The notes: generated by a model not told the origin, from the letters alone. A DNA stretch of 64,000 nucleotides from Fremontodendron californicum (GCA_030761205.1 JAULJL010000010.1:12743241-12807240); one strand, 5' to 3'; shown: positions 34,255 through 46,374, counted from the stretch's first letter. Made by a program: numbers and translations.

Positions 34255-34830
34255 CAAAAGGGCAGAATTGGAAAATATGGGAAAAATAGAAAATGAACTC
34301 CAAAATTTCTGAAAATTTGCATATCTCATTCTTAAATCACTTTAAAGAGATTGGTGAAAGAAAATGTTGATTCGGAGTTTGTTTGCAAAATGGCAAAATA
34401 TCGGGCCCACTATGTAGTAATTCAAGCGGATAAATCCCAGAAAAATAGCAAATGAACTCCAAAAATTCTAAAAATTTTCAAATCTCATTTTTAAATTATT
34501 TGGAAGAGATTGGCGAAAGAAAATCTTGATTCGGAGTTCGTTTGCAAAATGGCCAAATCCCGGGTCCCCTATGTAGTAATTCAAACAGATAAATCTCGAA
34601 AAAATAGCAAATGAGCTCCAAAAAGTATGAAAACTTCCAGATCACATTTTTAAATTATTTGGAAGAGATTGTGAAGAAAAATCTGGATTCGGAGCTCGTT
34701 TAAAAAATGGTAAAGTTCGGGTGCATAAAAGGGGCAATTTCGGAAATAAATCCGAAATAAATAGCAAATGAACTCGAAATTTTTTTAAAACTTTCATAAT
34801 TCATTTTTTTATTATTTTGTAAGTATTAAA
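34255..34830. repeat. 159-bp tandem array in the 3' LTR of element C
   Basis: The landmark atag(c/a)aaatga is at about 34286, 34445, 34604 and 34761, spacing 159, 159 and 157 bp. Units match, in reverse orientation, those at 11330-12420 in the LTR of element B. About four units here against six there. Confidence 0.88.
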
Positions 34831-37800
34831 AAATAAAATTTGAATTTGGAGTCTGTTTGCTATTTATTTAGGTTCAGGGGGCAAAAGGGTTATTTCACCA
34901 AAGAAACCAAAAAGGGCAAATTTGTAATTAAGAAAAATATGAAGGAATAAGGAATTGCTGGGATTTTTCTTCCCTTGGTCAGCCAACATAGAGGAGAAGA
35001 AGGAAGCTTGAACAATTTAATTTCTTAGTCACTATCAAGCCACATGCTACCACTAACACCTTGCAAATGGTCCCCCCTTCATCCAATAGCTTAGGTGCTT
35101 TGTAGGAAAGTTGAATGCACCATCCAATGGCTAAGTTTAAATGCCAAGATGACATTTTTATTTGTCATGAAAGAACCCTCATCTAATGTCCAAGAATGGA
35201 AGAAAAAAGATGAGCACAATTCATCCAAGGGTGAGCATCCATTCGGTTAAGCAAGGGAGTGCATGGGGTTATCTCTTTTCATCCAATGGTTTAGGCTATC
35301 TACAAGGGCTGAGTACATATGTTGAGGTCTGGATTTAATCTACAAGATGTCATTTTTATGTTGTCCTCATCCAATGACCAAGAATAGAAGAGCACAACTC
35401 ATCCAAGGGTAGACACTCAAGTGAGCAAGCAAGAGAGTGCATGGGATTGGTCCTCTTTTGCATCTAAGGGCTAAGGTTACTACAAGGGATGAGTACACAT
35501 CTTAAGGGCTGCTATCAATTGGCAAGATGACAATTTTTATGTTGTCATCAAAATATCTTAATCTAAAGACCAAGATTGGAGGAGAAAAAAGTGCAATTCC
35601 CATCCAAGGGTGAGAGGCCGTTCGACCACGGCTAAAGAGGGGGAGTTGGTTCCATTTTTTCATAAGTTTTTTGGCTGGAAACAATAGCTAATTTGAAAAA
35701 GAAAAAGGTTTTGAAAGAAAAAAAAAGGTTTTCAATAGAGTGGTTGAAGGTAGTCATCTCTACCATGTTCTAGCATAGCTTTCTTCTTGTTTTCTATGGT
35801 GTTTTCTTGATTTTCTATCTTGTTTTCCTACTATATTTTTCATAGAAATAAAGTTTTTTAATGTTTACTTATGTTTTCATCTCTTCTTCTTCATTAAAAT
35901 GGTGGAAAACAATTTTTTTTTTTTTACATGGTTTCATGCTATGGCCGAATATGGCATATTTACTTGCCTTGGTTTTCTTTTTTTCTTCCTTGCATGTTGT
36001 TGTGAAAAATGATTTTTAGAAGGTTTTTTTTAGAGTATTCTAAGGTTCTGATTTTTTACAAAAGATGAAGCAAAAAGGTTGAAATGGCTACATGATCTTG
36101 GCTAGACCAAGTGACCATGGTTAGGAGAGAGGCTATGCCTATTTTTACCTACCATGAAGCTCACCTTAATTTTTCTATTTTGCATGGTTTATTTTCTGGT
36201 ATTTTTGGAATGGAAAGACTTCATGATCTTGGCTAGACCAAGTGTTTATGGTTAGGTGAGAGGCTATGCCCATTTGATACCAACCATGGAGCTTAACTTT
36301 TCTTGTTTTATTTAGTAGTTTTGCTTGTTATTAGTTTTGCATGTCTATGTTAATTTTTTTTTATATGTTCTTTACATTATTTTCTATGTTATATTTACTT
36401 ATATATATTTCTATTCCATGCTTAATAACTTTCCCTTGCATATTCGGCCATTGTATTCATATGCTCATGTTGTGCATTTTTTTCATGTATCATGTCTTAT
36501 ATTATAAACATGTTTGCATTTTCTTTATTTTGTTCCATGACGATTCGCAACTCCATTTTTGTATGCCTTGCATGTGCATGTGCATGTGCATTTTCCTTTT
36601 GCTTCATAACTTCTTTGCATCTCTATGCCATGAACTTGTACATTTTGATTTTAGTATGCCATGTGCTTATGAAAATGCTATGATAAAATGCCATCATTTT
36701 GTTACATGGCCATTCGGCTACTCCATATTGATATGCCTTGCATGTGCATTTTCATCTTGTTTCTTGACTTGTTTGAATCTCCATGCCATGAGCTTGTGCA
36801 TTTTGATTTTAGTATGTCATATGCTTATGAAAATGTCATGACATTATGCATCTTAATATTATTTGTCTTGTACTTATGTCTTTTACTAGATATCATTGCA
36901 TTAGAGCATCATGTATCTACATTTGGCCTCTTCATGCATCCCTTGCCTTGTTATGCATTTGCATTTTGTTTAGGTAACATGCTTTGCATTATCATATCTT
37001 GAAATTGTGTATTAGTTTCTGTTTGTTCCAGCATTGACATTAGTTTCATTGGTCATTGTATGTTCATAGTATTGCTATGCATGTTCATTACATCTTAGGT
37101 CTAGGCCATATTGGTATTGCCATACATATTGAGTCTTAAATCACATTACTATGCTATTTAGGTCTTATGTTACATTAGCATTTTCATGCATATTCATAAC
37201 ATACTAGGTCTAAGTCACATTTACATTATCAAGCATTGCATGCATATTGAGTTAGGATAGCATTTATTGCCATGCAAATTCATGCTAGGCATTTAGTTGT
37301 CTTGAATTGTCATGCATTTCCTTTACCATTTAGACCTTTAGACTATGCATTTCATACATTTCATTTGTTGTATGTTCATGCATTCCATGTCATTGCCACA
37401 TGATTTATGACTTAGGCCAATCAATGGCTCAAAGTCATGGAGCATACTTGTGGAAAATTAAGGAATTGTCAACTTGATTATTCTACCTTTGTGATTTTTT
37501 TTTTTTTACTTAGCCAATTTTTGTTCAAGGTTTTTAATATGTGTTTTGACAAAACAGTTTTTTTACCCAGTACTCGAACTTCTCCGATTTTACTGGGCAG
37601 TCATCTTTAATTAGAAAATTAAGCTAATTTTTTCTCATGTATTTTTACATGTTCTAAGTCTCCCGTATTTTTTTCTAGATTTTTTTTAATTTTTAAAAAT
37701 AGGCAAAAAAATGTGTCACAAAACCGGACAGTAGAGGCAGACTTGAAATCAAAAGAGGAATAATGGTTGAATTTGGCAAAGGCATTTAGAGGGGTGTTGG

Positions 37801-38990
37801 TTAGAAGATTTAGCTACTGTCTTAGGGCAGTTTCTAAGCCTTTTTTTAAACTTTAAAAATGATTTTATAAATCTCGGGTTAAGGGTGGTCAAGTCCGGGA
37901 TTTTAAACTGAGGAAATTAGAGCCATTTTAAAGGGGTTTCGTAAGGGTTTTAATATTTATTCAAGTTTTTTTCCTTGAAATTGTTTTCAAACAATCGCAA
38001 AGTTTTGTTTTTTAGAAAATCTAATTTGACATATTTTCCTAAGGTAGCGAGATATCTTTTTTAGATATACGGATTTCTTTATTTAGAGAAAGAAATACAT
38101 TTTCATGCATTGCATTTTTCATGTGCATGCATTTTATTTAAATGTGTGATTTTTGCAATGATATTTTCCATAGTATTATTGTTATTTTGATTCAGATTCT
38201 ATGATCTTATATTGTTTGCCATATGATTTTGAATATTTCATGATATCCCATATTTTTTATTTAGTCATTTATTTTTGTCACATTATTTAGCATATACTAT
38301 GTTCATGCATTTTTATTTTTTCATGCATACTTTATGATAGTATTATTTTATGTTTCATGTCATTTCATCATATTCCATGTCATCTAGGATTAATTATTTA
38401 GAATATGCCATGTCATTTAAAAGATACCATATCATTTAGAATTGCCATGTCATTTAAATCATTTTATCTCATTTAGAATATACAATGACACTTAGGATTT
38501 TTCATTTTACCTAGAATATACTATGTCATTTAAATTATGTCATATCATTTAGGTTGCATTATATTATCTAGACTTTGCCATGTCATTTTATTTATGTCAT
38601 ACATGTTCATGTTCATATTTTTAAATGTTTTGAAAAAGATAATGATTTTCAATAAAAATAAAGATATTCCCGAGTTAAAATAATTCATGAGTTCTCTACC
38701 GGGTTTGCTGGAGGGAATATCATCAATTATCATTAATAAAGGAAAATATTTCTTTCAAAAAACGAGAATGATTCGAAAAGTTTTTCAAATGTATAAAAAT
38801 TTCTATATTTTGCCGATTTTGTCGAGGAATATAGGAAAATTTTGAATTAATAAATTCTGGATCATTTTCAATTAAAAATGGAACTATTTTTCTTTAAATT
38901 GGGAATTAACTTGAAATCCTAAATTAGAACCAAATTTTTTACCGAGACTTGAAATAACACACGATTAATAAGGTACCGTTTTATACGGGC

Positions 38991-39024
38991 GTTGTGGGGG
39001 TGCTAATCCTTCCCCACACGTAAC
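38991..39024 (+). other. Conserved U5 hairpin of element C (3' LTR)
   Basis: GTTGTGGGGGTGCTAATCC followed by TTCCCCACACGTAAC. The G-rich arm pairs with TTCCCCAC around TGCTAATCC. It is deleted in the 5' LTR of the same element. Confidence 0.6.
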
Positions 39025-39348
39025 CGAGTCCCGAACCCGCTTCTTTGATTTCTCTTGTTTAAAACGCAGACTTGAAATTGGTTTTGAAAATATTTTAATT
39101 AATTTTAAAATGTTTTGTAAAACCGGTTTTAATAGGTGGCCGATCACACCTAGCTAAAAAAGATTGGTGGGACTCCATGTCTTTCTACGAGATCGTTTTC
39201 ATACCCTCGACCGTTTATTTTATTTCAATATAAAGGAATTAAGTCGTCTTTTCCTCTGCTTCTGTTTCCCCCTCACTCGAACGGGTCCCCGAGTCTTGCT
39301 ATGAGACTTGTTATTGTTATTGTTATTATTATTTTTTAGGTTGCGACA

Positions 39349-39887
39349 TGGCCGATGACGGAATTCGAAGGATGTCATAGTAGTGATTCCTAAGATATCT
39401 CTAGGTGAGAGGATCTCGTTAAATACCACCAAAAGTATTGGGAATATTTAATGACTGTTCTCGATAAAAGATTTATGTTCACTTTCATTTTCAAAAAATA
39501 ATGACAAGTCCTTTTTCAGGTTAATAAACACGTTTTTGGGAAAGGAATAAAAAAAAGAGAATTAATTTTAAATACTATTGTTGAGTCCATTAAATCGAGG
39601 TTTAGGATAACACATGATTAATTGGTACCCTTTTATTTACGGGCATCTTAGAGTTGCTAATACCTTCCCCATTTGTAACCGTACTCCCGAACCCGTCATG
39701 ATTTTTCTCTGGTTTTCAATCGTACACTTCAAAATTGTCTTTTTTTTAAAGGTTTTAATTAATTTTAAAATTCTTTTTCAAAGATAGATTTTAGTAGGTG
39801 GCCAATCACACCTAAACTAAAAAAGATTGGTGGCGACTCCATTTGTGCTTTAAAATCGTCTAGTGGCAACAAAAAAAAAAAAAGCCC
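39349..39887 (+). mobile_element. LTR fragment F, an Ogre-like LTR end, host of the 3' side of element C
   Basis: Immediately after the 3' LTR of C. From about 39580 it is a diverged copy of the LTR 3' region: GATAACACATGATTAATTGG, TTGCTAATACCTTCCCC, AACCGTACTCCCGAACCCG, GGTGGCCAATCACACC, GATTGGTGGCGACTCC. It breaks off at a poly-A run (39870-39883) and meets the gag of element E in opposite orientation. The primer-site-like decamer is intact at 39831-39840. No gene. Confidence 0.72.
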
Positions 39888-41450
39888 ATTATGACAATTA
39901 CCATTGACATCAGGTTTTCCCTTATCTTCAAAGTTTAATAAGCATGCTTTGACCAAGCTTTGCACCTTGTATTTCAGGGCGTTATAGTTTTCTGTAGCAT
40001 GACCTATGATCCCATAGTGATAGTCGCAAGTGGCATTAGAGTCATAACATTTTGGATATGGAGGTTTTAATAATTCCAAGTGAACAGGTGTGACAAGGTG
40101 GTTATTGATGAGTTGGGGAAGCAATTTCGTATAGGTCATGGGTATTGGGTCAATTGAGGCTTTGTTTCGTGGTCCTTTTTGGGTGTTGGCCAAATTGTTT
40201 GGTTAAGGAGTGGACTGAGCTGTTTGGTGTGGCATAAAGGAAAATGTTAAAGGACGAATATAGGGTTGGAAATTTGGTTGTGGTGATGAAGGATAGAAAT
40301 AAGGACTTGGAGCCACATTATTTATGGTAGGATAAGGTGGTGGATACATTTGGTATGCCTGGTATGGGGTCATGCTTCTAGCTTGTTGCTCTTCATAGCT
40401 TATCATTTGCACCTATTCTGTCTTCTTGGACGCTCATCCCTTCTTTTGGCTTGATGCTTCACCATTCTTCAATTTTCCATTCTTGATGGCATTTTCAATA
40501 ATCTCACCAGATATCATCATATCAGCAAAATTTTTGGTGGCGTTCCCAATCATCCTATCATAGTATAGAGGTTTAAGAGTGTTGACAAACAGTATCATAG
40601 TCTCATTTTCAGTAAGAGGTGGTTGGACTTGAGCAGCCATGTCCCTCCACCTTTGTGCATATTCCTTAAAGCCTTCAGTAGCTTTCTTCTCTAAACTTTG
40701 TAGAGATAGGCGATCAGGGGCCATGTCAACCACATGTTTGTATTGCGCAACAAATACCCTTGCCAATTCCTTCCATGAGTGAATTCGGGTCCTATCCAAC
40801 TGGACATACCACCTAGCAGCTGAGCCTATGAGGCTATTTTGGAAAACATGGATCAATAATTTATCATCATTGGTATAAGCAGCCATTTTCCGGCAATACA
40901 TGGTGATATGGGTCAATGGACATTTAGTTCCATCATATTTTTCAAAGTCAGGAGTCTTGAACTTTGGTGGAATTACAACATCAGGCACCAAGCAAAGTCC
41001 GGCGTCATCCATGTATCCATAGAAATCCATTCCCTCTATTACTTTGAGTTTTTCCTCCAATAAGACCATCTTTTGGGAACATGGATCTTCAGAGATTCCA
41101 ACCTTCACATTCTTAACTTCTTTCGGATCATCCAAGTTAGGAACTTGGATTGGGTCTAATGGTTTTGCAGCAGGTGCAGGAGCAATATTCTATTGGAACT
41201 GAGTTGGACCAGTTGATCGCACATAAGGGTATCCTCCCATTAGTGGAGGTGGTAGTGACTCATGAGGTGCTTAAGCGTGATAAGGGCTAAAAGTTTGAGG
41301 ATATAATGGAGTTTTAGGGTTCACTCTTTCAGCTGCCCCTTCCCCTTTATTAAGATTCATGAGCAAGTTCATCATTTTCTCAAGCTGCCCTTTCATTTAT
41401 TCTTGAGTTTTCTCCATTTTTTCAATCTTGCTTGTTTGTTCTTCAGCCAT
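39888..41450 (-). pseudogene. Gag of element E
   Basis: From ATG 41450 (MAEEQTSKIEKMEKTQE, preceded by an open N-T-R-A-Q-A-K-A). Stops follow at about 41399 and in the Pro-rich linker. 41135-40434 is open for 233 codons and carries the whole gag domain: FYGYMDDAGLCLVPDVV, FKTPDFEKYDGTKCPLTHITMY, WYVQL, SFKEYAQRW-like GFKEYAQRWRDMAAQVQPPL, LYYDRMIGNATKNFADM. After a stop, the linker (40412-40203) and the knuckle region (40193-39890: PPYPKCYD, CDYHYGIIGHATENY with the last Cys changed to Tyr) follow. The end is cut at 39888. Confidence 0.82.
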
Positions 41451-41750
41451 TGCTTTTGCTTGTGCACGAGTGTTGTATGAGTGACGAATTATTTTGGATG
41501 ATTGAGCTATCCTTGAACCTTTATTTCCACAAACTTTGATAATTAGAATGCCAATTTTAATCCCAATCTTTTTAGAGTCATGTTTCATTTTATGAATGTA
41601 TGAATGCATGAATGCAATGAATGCAAAGAGAAGTATTTGCCACACAACATTTTATAGATAAAAAGAAATCTTTATTGAAAAATTATCTCAAAATTTCCTG
41701 ACTACATCCATGAAAATCCTAAAAGACAATCCTCATATTGCAATGGAATA

Positions 41751-43594
41751 CTAATACTTCCAGAGAAACTTCATAATCTTGAGGTAATGGTGTTGGGCTT
41801 CCTCCAATAGCTTGAACAATTGCTGACCATTCGGTTGGAAAGGATGCACAGCTACCTTCAACTCTTTGATCCTTTCATTCATCTCATTGGCCTTGTGAGC
41901 TGCCCTACTAAATTGGTTGAACATGTGGCTTAACAGGTTTTGTTTCTTCATATTGGCCTTTCTGACTTGCTCACATTTTTCTTCTAACAGCCTTAATGCT
42001 TCAACTATCTCTTCGCATTCCTCCTCTTGTTCTACCAGTTTCAATCGTAGCTTGTCATTCTCTTCTTCCAGCTATTGAAGTTCAGAAATCTTGAGTGAAG
42101 AAGTCTAGTTCAGATCCTTAAAGGCCATCTTCCAACTGTCACAGTCTTGATTGAGCTTTTGGATCTCCCTATCTCGTTCTTTTAACTCTCCTTTTGTCTT
42201 GGCCAACTCGGTTTGGAGTCTTTTATTTCCATGCTACAGTTCTTTTTTCTCTTGTTGAAGCTTTCATTTGGCTCATTCCATCGTGAGCAATGGATCAGGC
42301 AATGTTGGTTGCACCGAAGAGTGGGAACCACTTTCTCTAGGGAACCTGATGCTTTTGGCTCACCTAGCATGCTACACCGAATACTCAAAATTAGTGTCAT
42401 ATGTGAGTCTCCTTTGACCTACCCTAATAGTTTGTTTCGATGCTTTGATGTTTTCTTCAATCTTCCTCCAAGCTCCCTCATCAATATAAGAGAATTTTGA
42501 CAAATTGAGTCTATGTGTCATAGGGATAAACTGCTCAGATTCAGTTTGCCTTCTAACTATAGTCGGAGCATAGCTAATGCCACCCCATAAACCCAAAAGA
42601 GGAACCCAATGTTGGTCTACACAACTGTAAAGTATAGACTCATGAAGCATCCATGGAGCTCTCCATACCACATCTCTACTTCTCAGCTGGTGCAAGAATA
42701 TCATCCAATCTTCCTTTGATTTTGGTGCAGGTCACTTACTGTTTCAAAACTCCTCGATAGGGATGCTCGATGTGAGATAGGGTTTGCGAAAATTTTCTTC
42801 CCTATATTCAAGGTGACTTTTCATCCAGAATAGAGCAGTTGTACACATCCAATGAAACGTCTTTCGCCGACTTGTCGACAATGATTCAGGGATCCAATAG
42901 TTTCAGCCAAGATGGTTGGGGCCGCATTTACTTGATGCTGAATCTTATCAATAAAATCTACCAAGGCAATCTCCACATATCCCAAAGTTTTTGGAACTGC
43001 CACCATTCCATAGATAGCTAGGGCCATCGTACTCATGCTTTTATCATCATCAGGGAACTTGGTGATGAAGTTTCTTAAAAAGCTCCAAGAAACACAAGTA
43101 CTTCCACCTTTTTGTTTCTCTTCAATCTTTTGTTGACTAATCCCCACCATTTCAGCCAATTTCTTGCAGTACCCGAATTTGGTTTTTCGAAAGACTTTAT
43201 CAGGATTAGGACAGTCAAGATGTAATAGGACATAGTATTCTTCAATTATTGGCACCATATCTACTTCATTAAACACAAAGCATCTATAGGAAGGGTCCCA
43301 AAACTGTATCATAGCCCGAATCAAATTGTTGTCCACTTCAATTGGAAGGAGTAAAGCCACATCCCCATAATTTTTCTAAAATTTTTCGCGCTTCGATCTA
43401 CCCCAAGAGTTCCAAATGCTAATCAGGCTGGTGAGATGATTTTGTTTGAGTTCCAGGTGAACTATCTCAAGAAGAGTAGATACAAAATCTGGTGGCTAAC
43501 AATTCCCTACCCTCTTCTGGACTTCCTCAGATTTGATCTTCAAGCTGCCTGAAGACTCGCTCTTGGCGGATATGTACTCGAGTAGGTTTTCCAT
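41751..43594 (-). pseudogene. ORF1 of element E (DUF7745/PMD-like domain plus coiled coil)
   Basis: From ATG 43594 (MENLLEYISAKS) with two stops before the domain. 43360-42821 is open and carries it: LIRAMIQFWDPSYRCFVF, DMVPIIEEYYVLLHLDCPNPD, ILAETIGSLNHCR. After stops, 42704-42372 gives VVWRAPWMLHESILY and VPLLGLWGGISYAP. The C-terminal part (42400-41751) is a long charged coiled coil ending in LLEEAQHHYLKIMKF. Same architecture as ORF1 of element C, at about 610 codons. PMD-type domains resemble the MAIN/MAIL plant mobile domain. Confidence 0.8.
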
Positions 43595-44312
43595 GGATGT
43601 AGACTAGATTCAATCTACCTAAAACCGTTGCGTAGAAAAATACTCCTTATAATGATCTGAATGATGCATGATGTTGAACAAATGAAATAGAGTAGTTAGT
43701 ATAATAAAGACAAAGTAAAAGCATAGATAAAACACAAATATATACGTAAGAAAAGTAAGTGTGCCCTAAATTGGGTATTTTTCTACACAAGTGTGGAGCA
43801 TGGCTCTATCCTAAAGTTGGCCATTAGATGTTTAACTATATGCTGGGTTTGGATATTTGACCAATCTAAAAAGGTCCCCAAATTGCTCCTTAACTTCTTC
43901 CATGGAGGATGAGTAAGACACCCCGATCCTCGCCCATTACAGGCTCCAACCGGAAAGGGTTCAATTTGGGTGAGAGTATTTCCTTAGCCAATGCGAAGGT
44001 TATCACCTCACGAAATCTTCGGTACTTTACACCCCGAGAGTGTTTCGCTAGCCCATGCGGAGGTTATCACCTCACGAGAGCATAGTTACTTTACCCCCTC
44101 CTAAAAGGACGAGTCCGGGTATAGAACTTATGTTATGCACATGCATGTGTAGTGTGTGAGAAGGAACATAAAACTTTATCAAATGCAAATAAAAAGAAAT
44201 AAATATTGCTAAAATAACAATTTAACAAAATAAAAACAAGTAAAAAAACATTCAAAGACCAATTTTTAGGACCTAGGCCTCATAAGGTTAATTATGGCTC
44301 GACTCTCTAAAG
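43595..44312 (-). promoter_or_regulatory. 5' leader of element E with conserved duplicated motif
   Basis: Non-coding. Holds the same block as leaders B and C: (minus) CTCGTCCTTTTAGGAGG, two copies of a CTCGTGAGGTGATAACCTYCGC-like motif near 43990-44020 and 44058-44082, around ACACTCTCGGGGTGTAAAGTA. The motif has drifted (AGGTTATCACCTCACGA instead of AGGATCATCACGAAGGC) but spacing is kept. Confidence 0.58.
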
Positions 44313-44330
44313 TCTTCAACGGAGTCGCCA
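44313..44330 (-). other. Primer-binding site of element E (degenerate tRNA-Arg)
   Basis: Minus strand TGGCGACTCCGTTGAAGA. The first 11 nt match the tRNA-Arg 3' end; the remainder is mutated. It starts 3 nt after the LTR end (TGTCATAACG on plus at 44334). Confidence 0.8.
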
Positions 44331-44874
44331 AACTGTCATAACGTGCCAAACGCGAATTCTGCATGCTAGACGCAAATTGTGGAGTTGCCACTAGCTTATC
44401 TTTGCTAGGTGTGATTAGTCACTCTAATGGATCTATTCAACTTATAGTGATCCTAAGCTCGACAAAGACACATAAAAAGGATAGGTCCTAGTCTACATTA
44501 TCAGAACTAAGTTCGGGAGTACGATTACGTGTGGGGAAGGATTAGCACCCCCACAACGCCCATTCAGAAGGACGGTACCTAATTAGTCTTATATTACCCT
44601 AGAATTTATCTTAATTAAATGGTATTTAATTTTGATATATTAAATATTGGAAAAATTATTTAAGGAATTCTCCGTCGTTGGCGGAATCCCAAAAAAAAAT
44701 CTCCTCACCTCAAGAGTATTCAAAATACACCATTTGGTCCCCTGAAGAAGCTCCGTCGTTGAATTTATTAAGTATTTTATGGAAAAGGATAATTCTAAAT
44801 TCTAAGTTAAAATATTACATACATTTTACCATTTTAATTAAAAACAAATTTTAACCTACAATATTGAAATTCAT

Positions 44875-46374
44875 TGATAACTCTAGGAAATATAGTTATT
44901 TTCCCATCTTTTATGTATTCAAGTCGACGAAGTTCTTAAGGTTTTTATTTAGATTTGATTAGTTTTAGATGTTTTTAGATTAATTTTATTTATCCATTTT
45001 ATGTTTAAACTAGTTATTTAGTTAGTATTTATGTGTTTTTATAGGTCCAAAGTGAGAAGGAGTTTCGCGGTGCGAAAAGACGAAAAATGGTGTAAAGCAA
45101 CGTATAGGCAGATTTGACCTCCGGAGCTTGTTTGTAGGAAAATATGATCTTAAACTCTTTATTCAAGAAAACTTCCTCTTGAATTTTGAAGCTGATTTCC
45201 ATACCTTTCCAACGGTAGTTTACTTGTCCAAATCGGACAAGATTTGCCCATCCAAATTAGCCGAGTAAGTGCTAGAAGATAACAGAAGCAAAGTGCAGCA
45301 AATTGAGAGGCTGGCGCTGTAGCTGCAGCCAGGCAAAAAGCCAGCGCTGCAGCACCAGTCAAAAAAAAAACCCTGCACTTACCTGATTGCTTGCACGCGA
45401 AGTTTCTGACTCTAGAGGTCTAAGGCACTATAAATAGGACTCTTTAAGGCTGAAATAAGGAGGATTTGGAGTTCTAAAAACCTAATTATCTTAAGAGGAG
45501 AGTAGCCACCAAAAGCTTTCAAGGAGATAAGAAGATTTGTGAAGATTGAAGACTCAAGACTTGACACCCCTCAGTTTTCAATATTCTCTTCTCTATTTTT
45601 CTTGTATTGATGATGATGGTGAAACTTCTTGGATATTTGTTTTCTTTAATTATCATGAATTAAACTTATTTTACTAGGATTGCAATGGAACTCAACATAT
45701 AATTTGAATTTATTTTATCTCTCTAGTTTGATTTATGCTTTTTGAGTTGCTTGTTCAATCTTGTTCTTACTGCTTCTAGTTGATTGGCCACCAATTAGAT
45801 TGATTTGGTAACCTAAATACAACTTGGAAAACGGAGTTTAGTGTTAGACATGGATTGAATGACACATTTTTCATATTCATTTATTAGGATGAATTGATCT
45901 GCATGTAGGGTAGAAATACACTTACATGTCATGTGTAACCATTGTTAGAGCCTAAGCTTAATGAGTTTCTCTTCAATTCAATTATCATAGACATATATTT
46001 AATTGGTTAAGAGAGATATTTTTATAAGATCATCGATAGATACTTATAAATAGATTAGAACTCTAGGTTAACAACTCAAGGTCATTAATCAAGTTAAGAG
46101 GATAGGAGAGGTTCAAGCAAAGTATTGAAGGAAGTTGTAATCCTAGGCTTTTATTAACTGATTGAATTCATTTTTTTAATTTACTTGCTTTTGTTATTAG
46201 TTTCTTTTAATTAGTTTGATTACCATCTTTAATTATTTGTTTAGATAAGATTAGGTTGTTTTAATTTTAGTATGCTTAGCAAATCTAGTGACAATTCCTC
46301 GTGGGTTCGACTCTTTACTTTAAACTATATTACTTGTTACGATACGTGCACTTGCGTGGTGAAAATCGACAACA
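44875..46374 (+). mobile_element. Solo LTR 1 (family TGATAACT...ACAACA), plus orientation
   Basis: Starts TGATAACTCTAGG at 44875 and ends ACAACA at 46374, 1.50 kb. Flanks ttcat (44870-44874) and atcat (46375-46379) agree at four of five bases, consistent with a decayed 5-bp target duplication. A TATA box TATAAATAG is at 45429-45437. No internal retrotransposon sequence adjoins, so it is a solo LTR left by recombination. Shares its start and several blocks with Athila-like LTRs; lineage uncertain. Confidence 0.82.
45429..45437 (+). promoter_or_regulatory. TATA box of solo LTR 1
   Basis: TATAAATAG, matching in position the TATA box of solo LTR 2 (48178-48186, minus). Confidence 0.6.

Larger units (their letters stand above)
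17108..39348 (+). mobile_element. Element C: Ogre-like gypsy retrotransposon, nearly full length but decayed
   Basis: Order: truncated 5' LTR (17108-20728), tRNA-Arg primer site, leader, ORF1, gag, protease, probable intron, RT, RNase H, second RNase H, integrase, 3' UTR with minisatellite, and 3' LTR (33617-39348). ORF1 upstream of gag, the intron, the second RNase H and LTRs over 5 kb together identify the Ogre/Tat lineage. The LTR copies are similar but carry unshared deletions of about 90, 75 and 7 bp and many substitutions, so the insertion is old. Confidence 0.88.
33617..39348 (+). repeat. 3' LTR of element C (5.73 kb)
   Basis: Starts TGTAGACACC (33617) and ends GGTTGCGACA (39348). Contains TTGAC-type repeats (about 33755-33810), a 159-bp array (34255-34830), a T-rich middle, the U5 hairpin (38991-39024) and an altered primer-site-like motif (39168-39177, one base lost). 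Compared with the 5' copy it lacks about 90 bp near 37530 and 7 bp near 37438. Frames at 36341-37002 are low-complexity and not genes. Confidence 0.9.
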
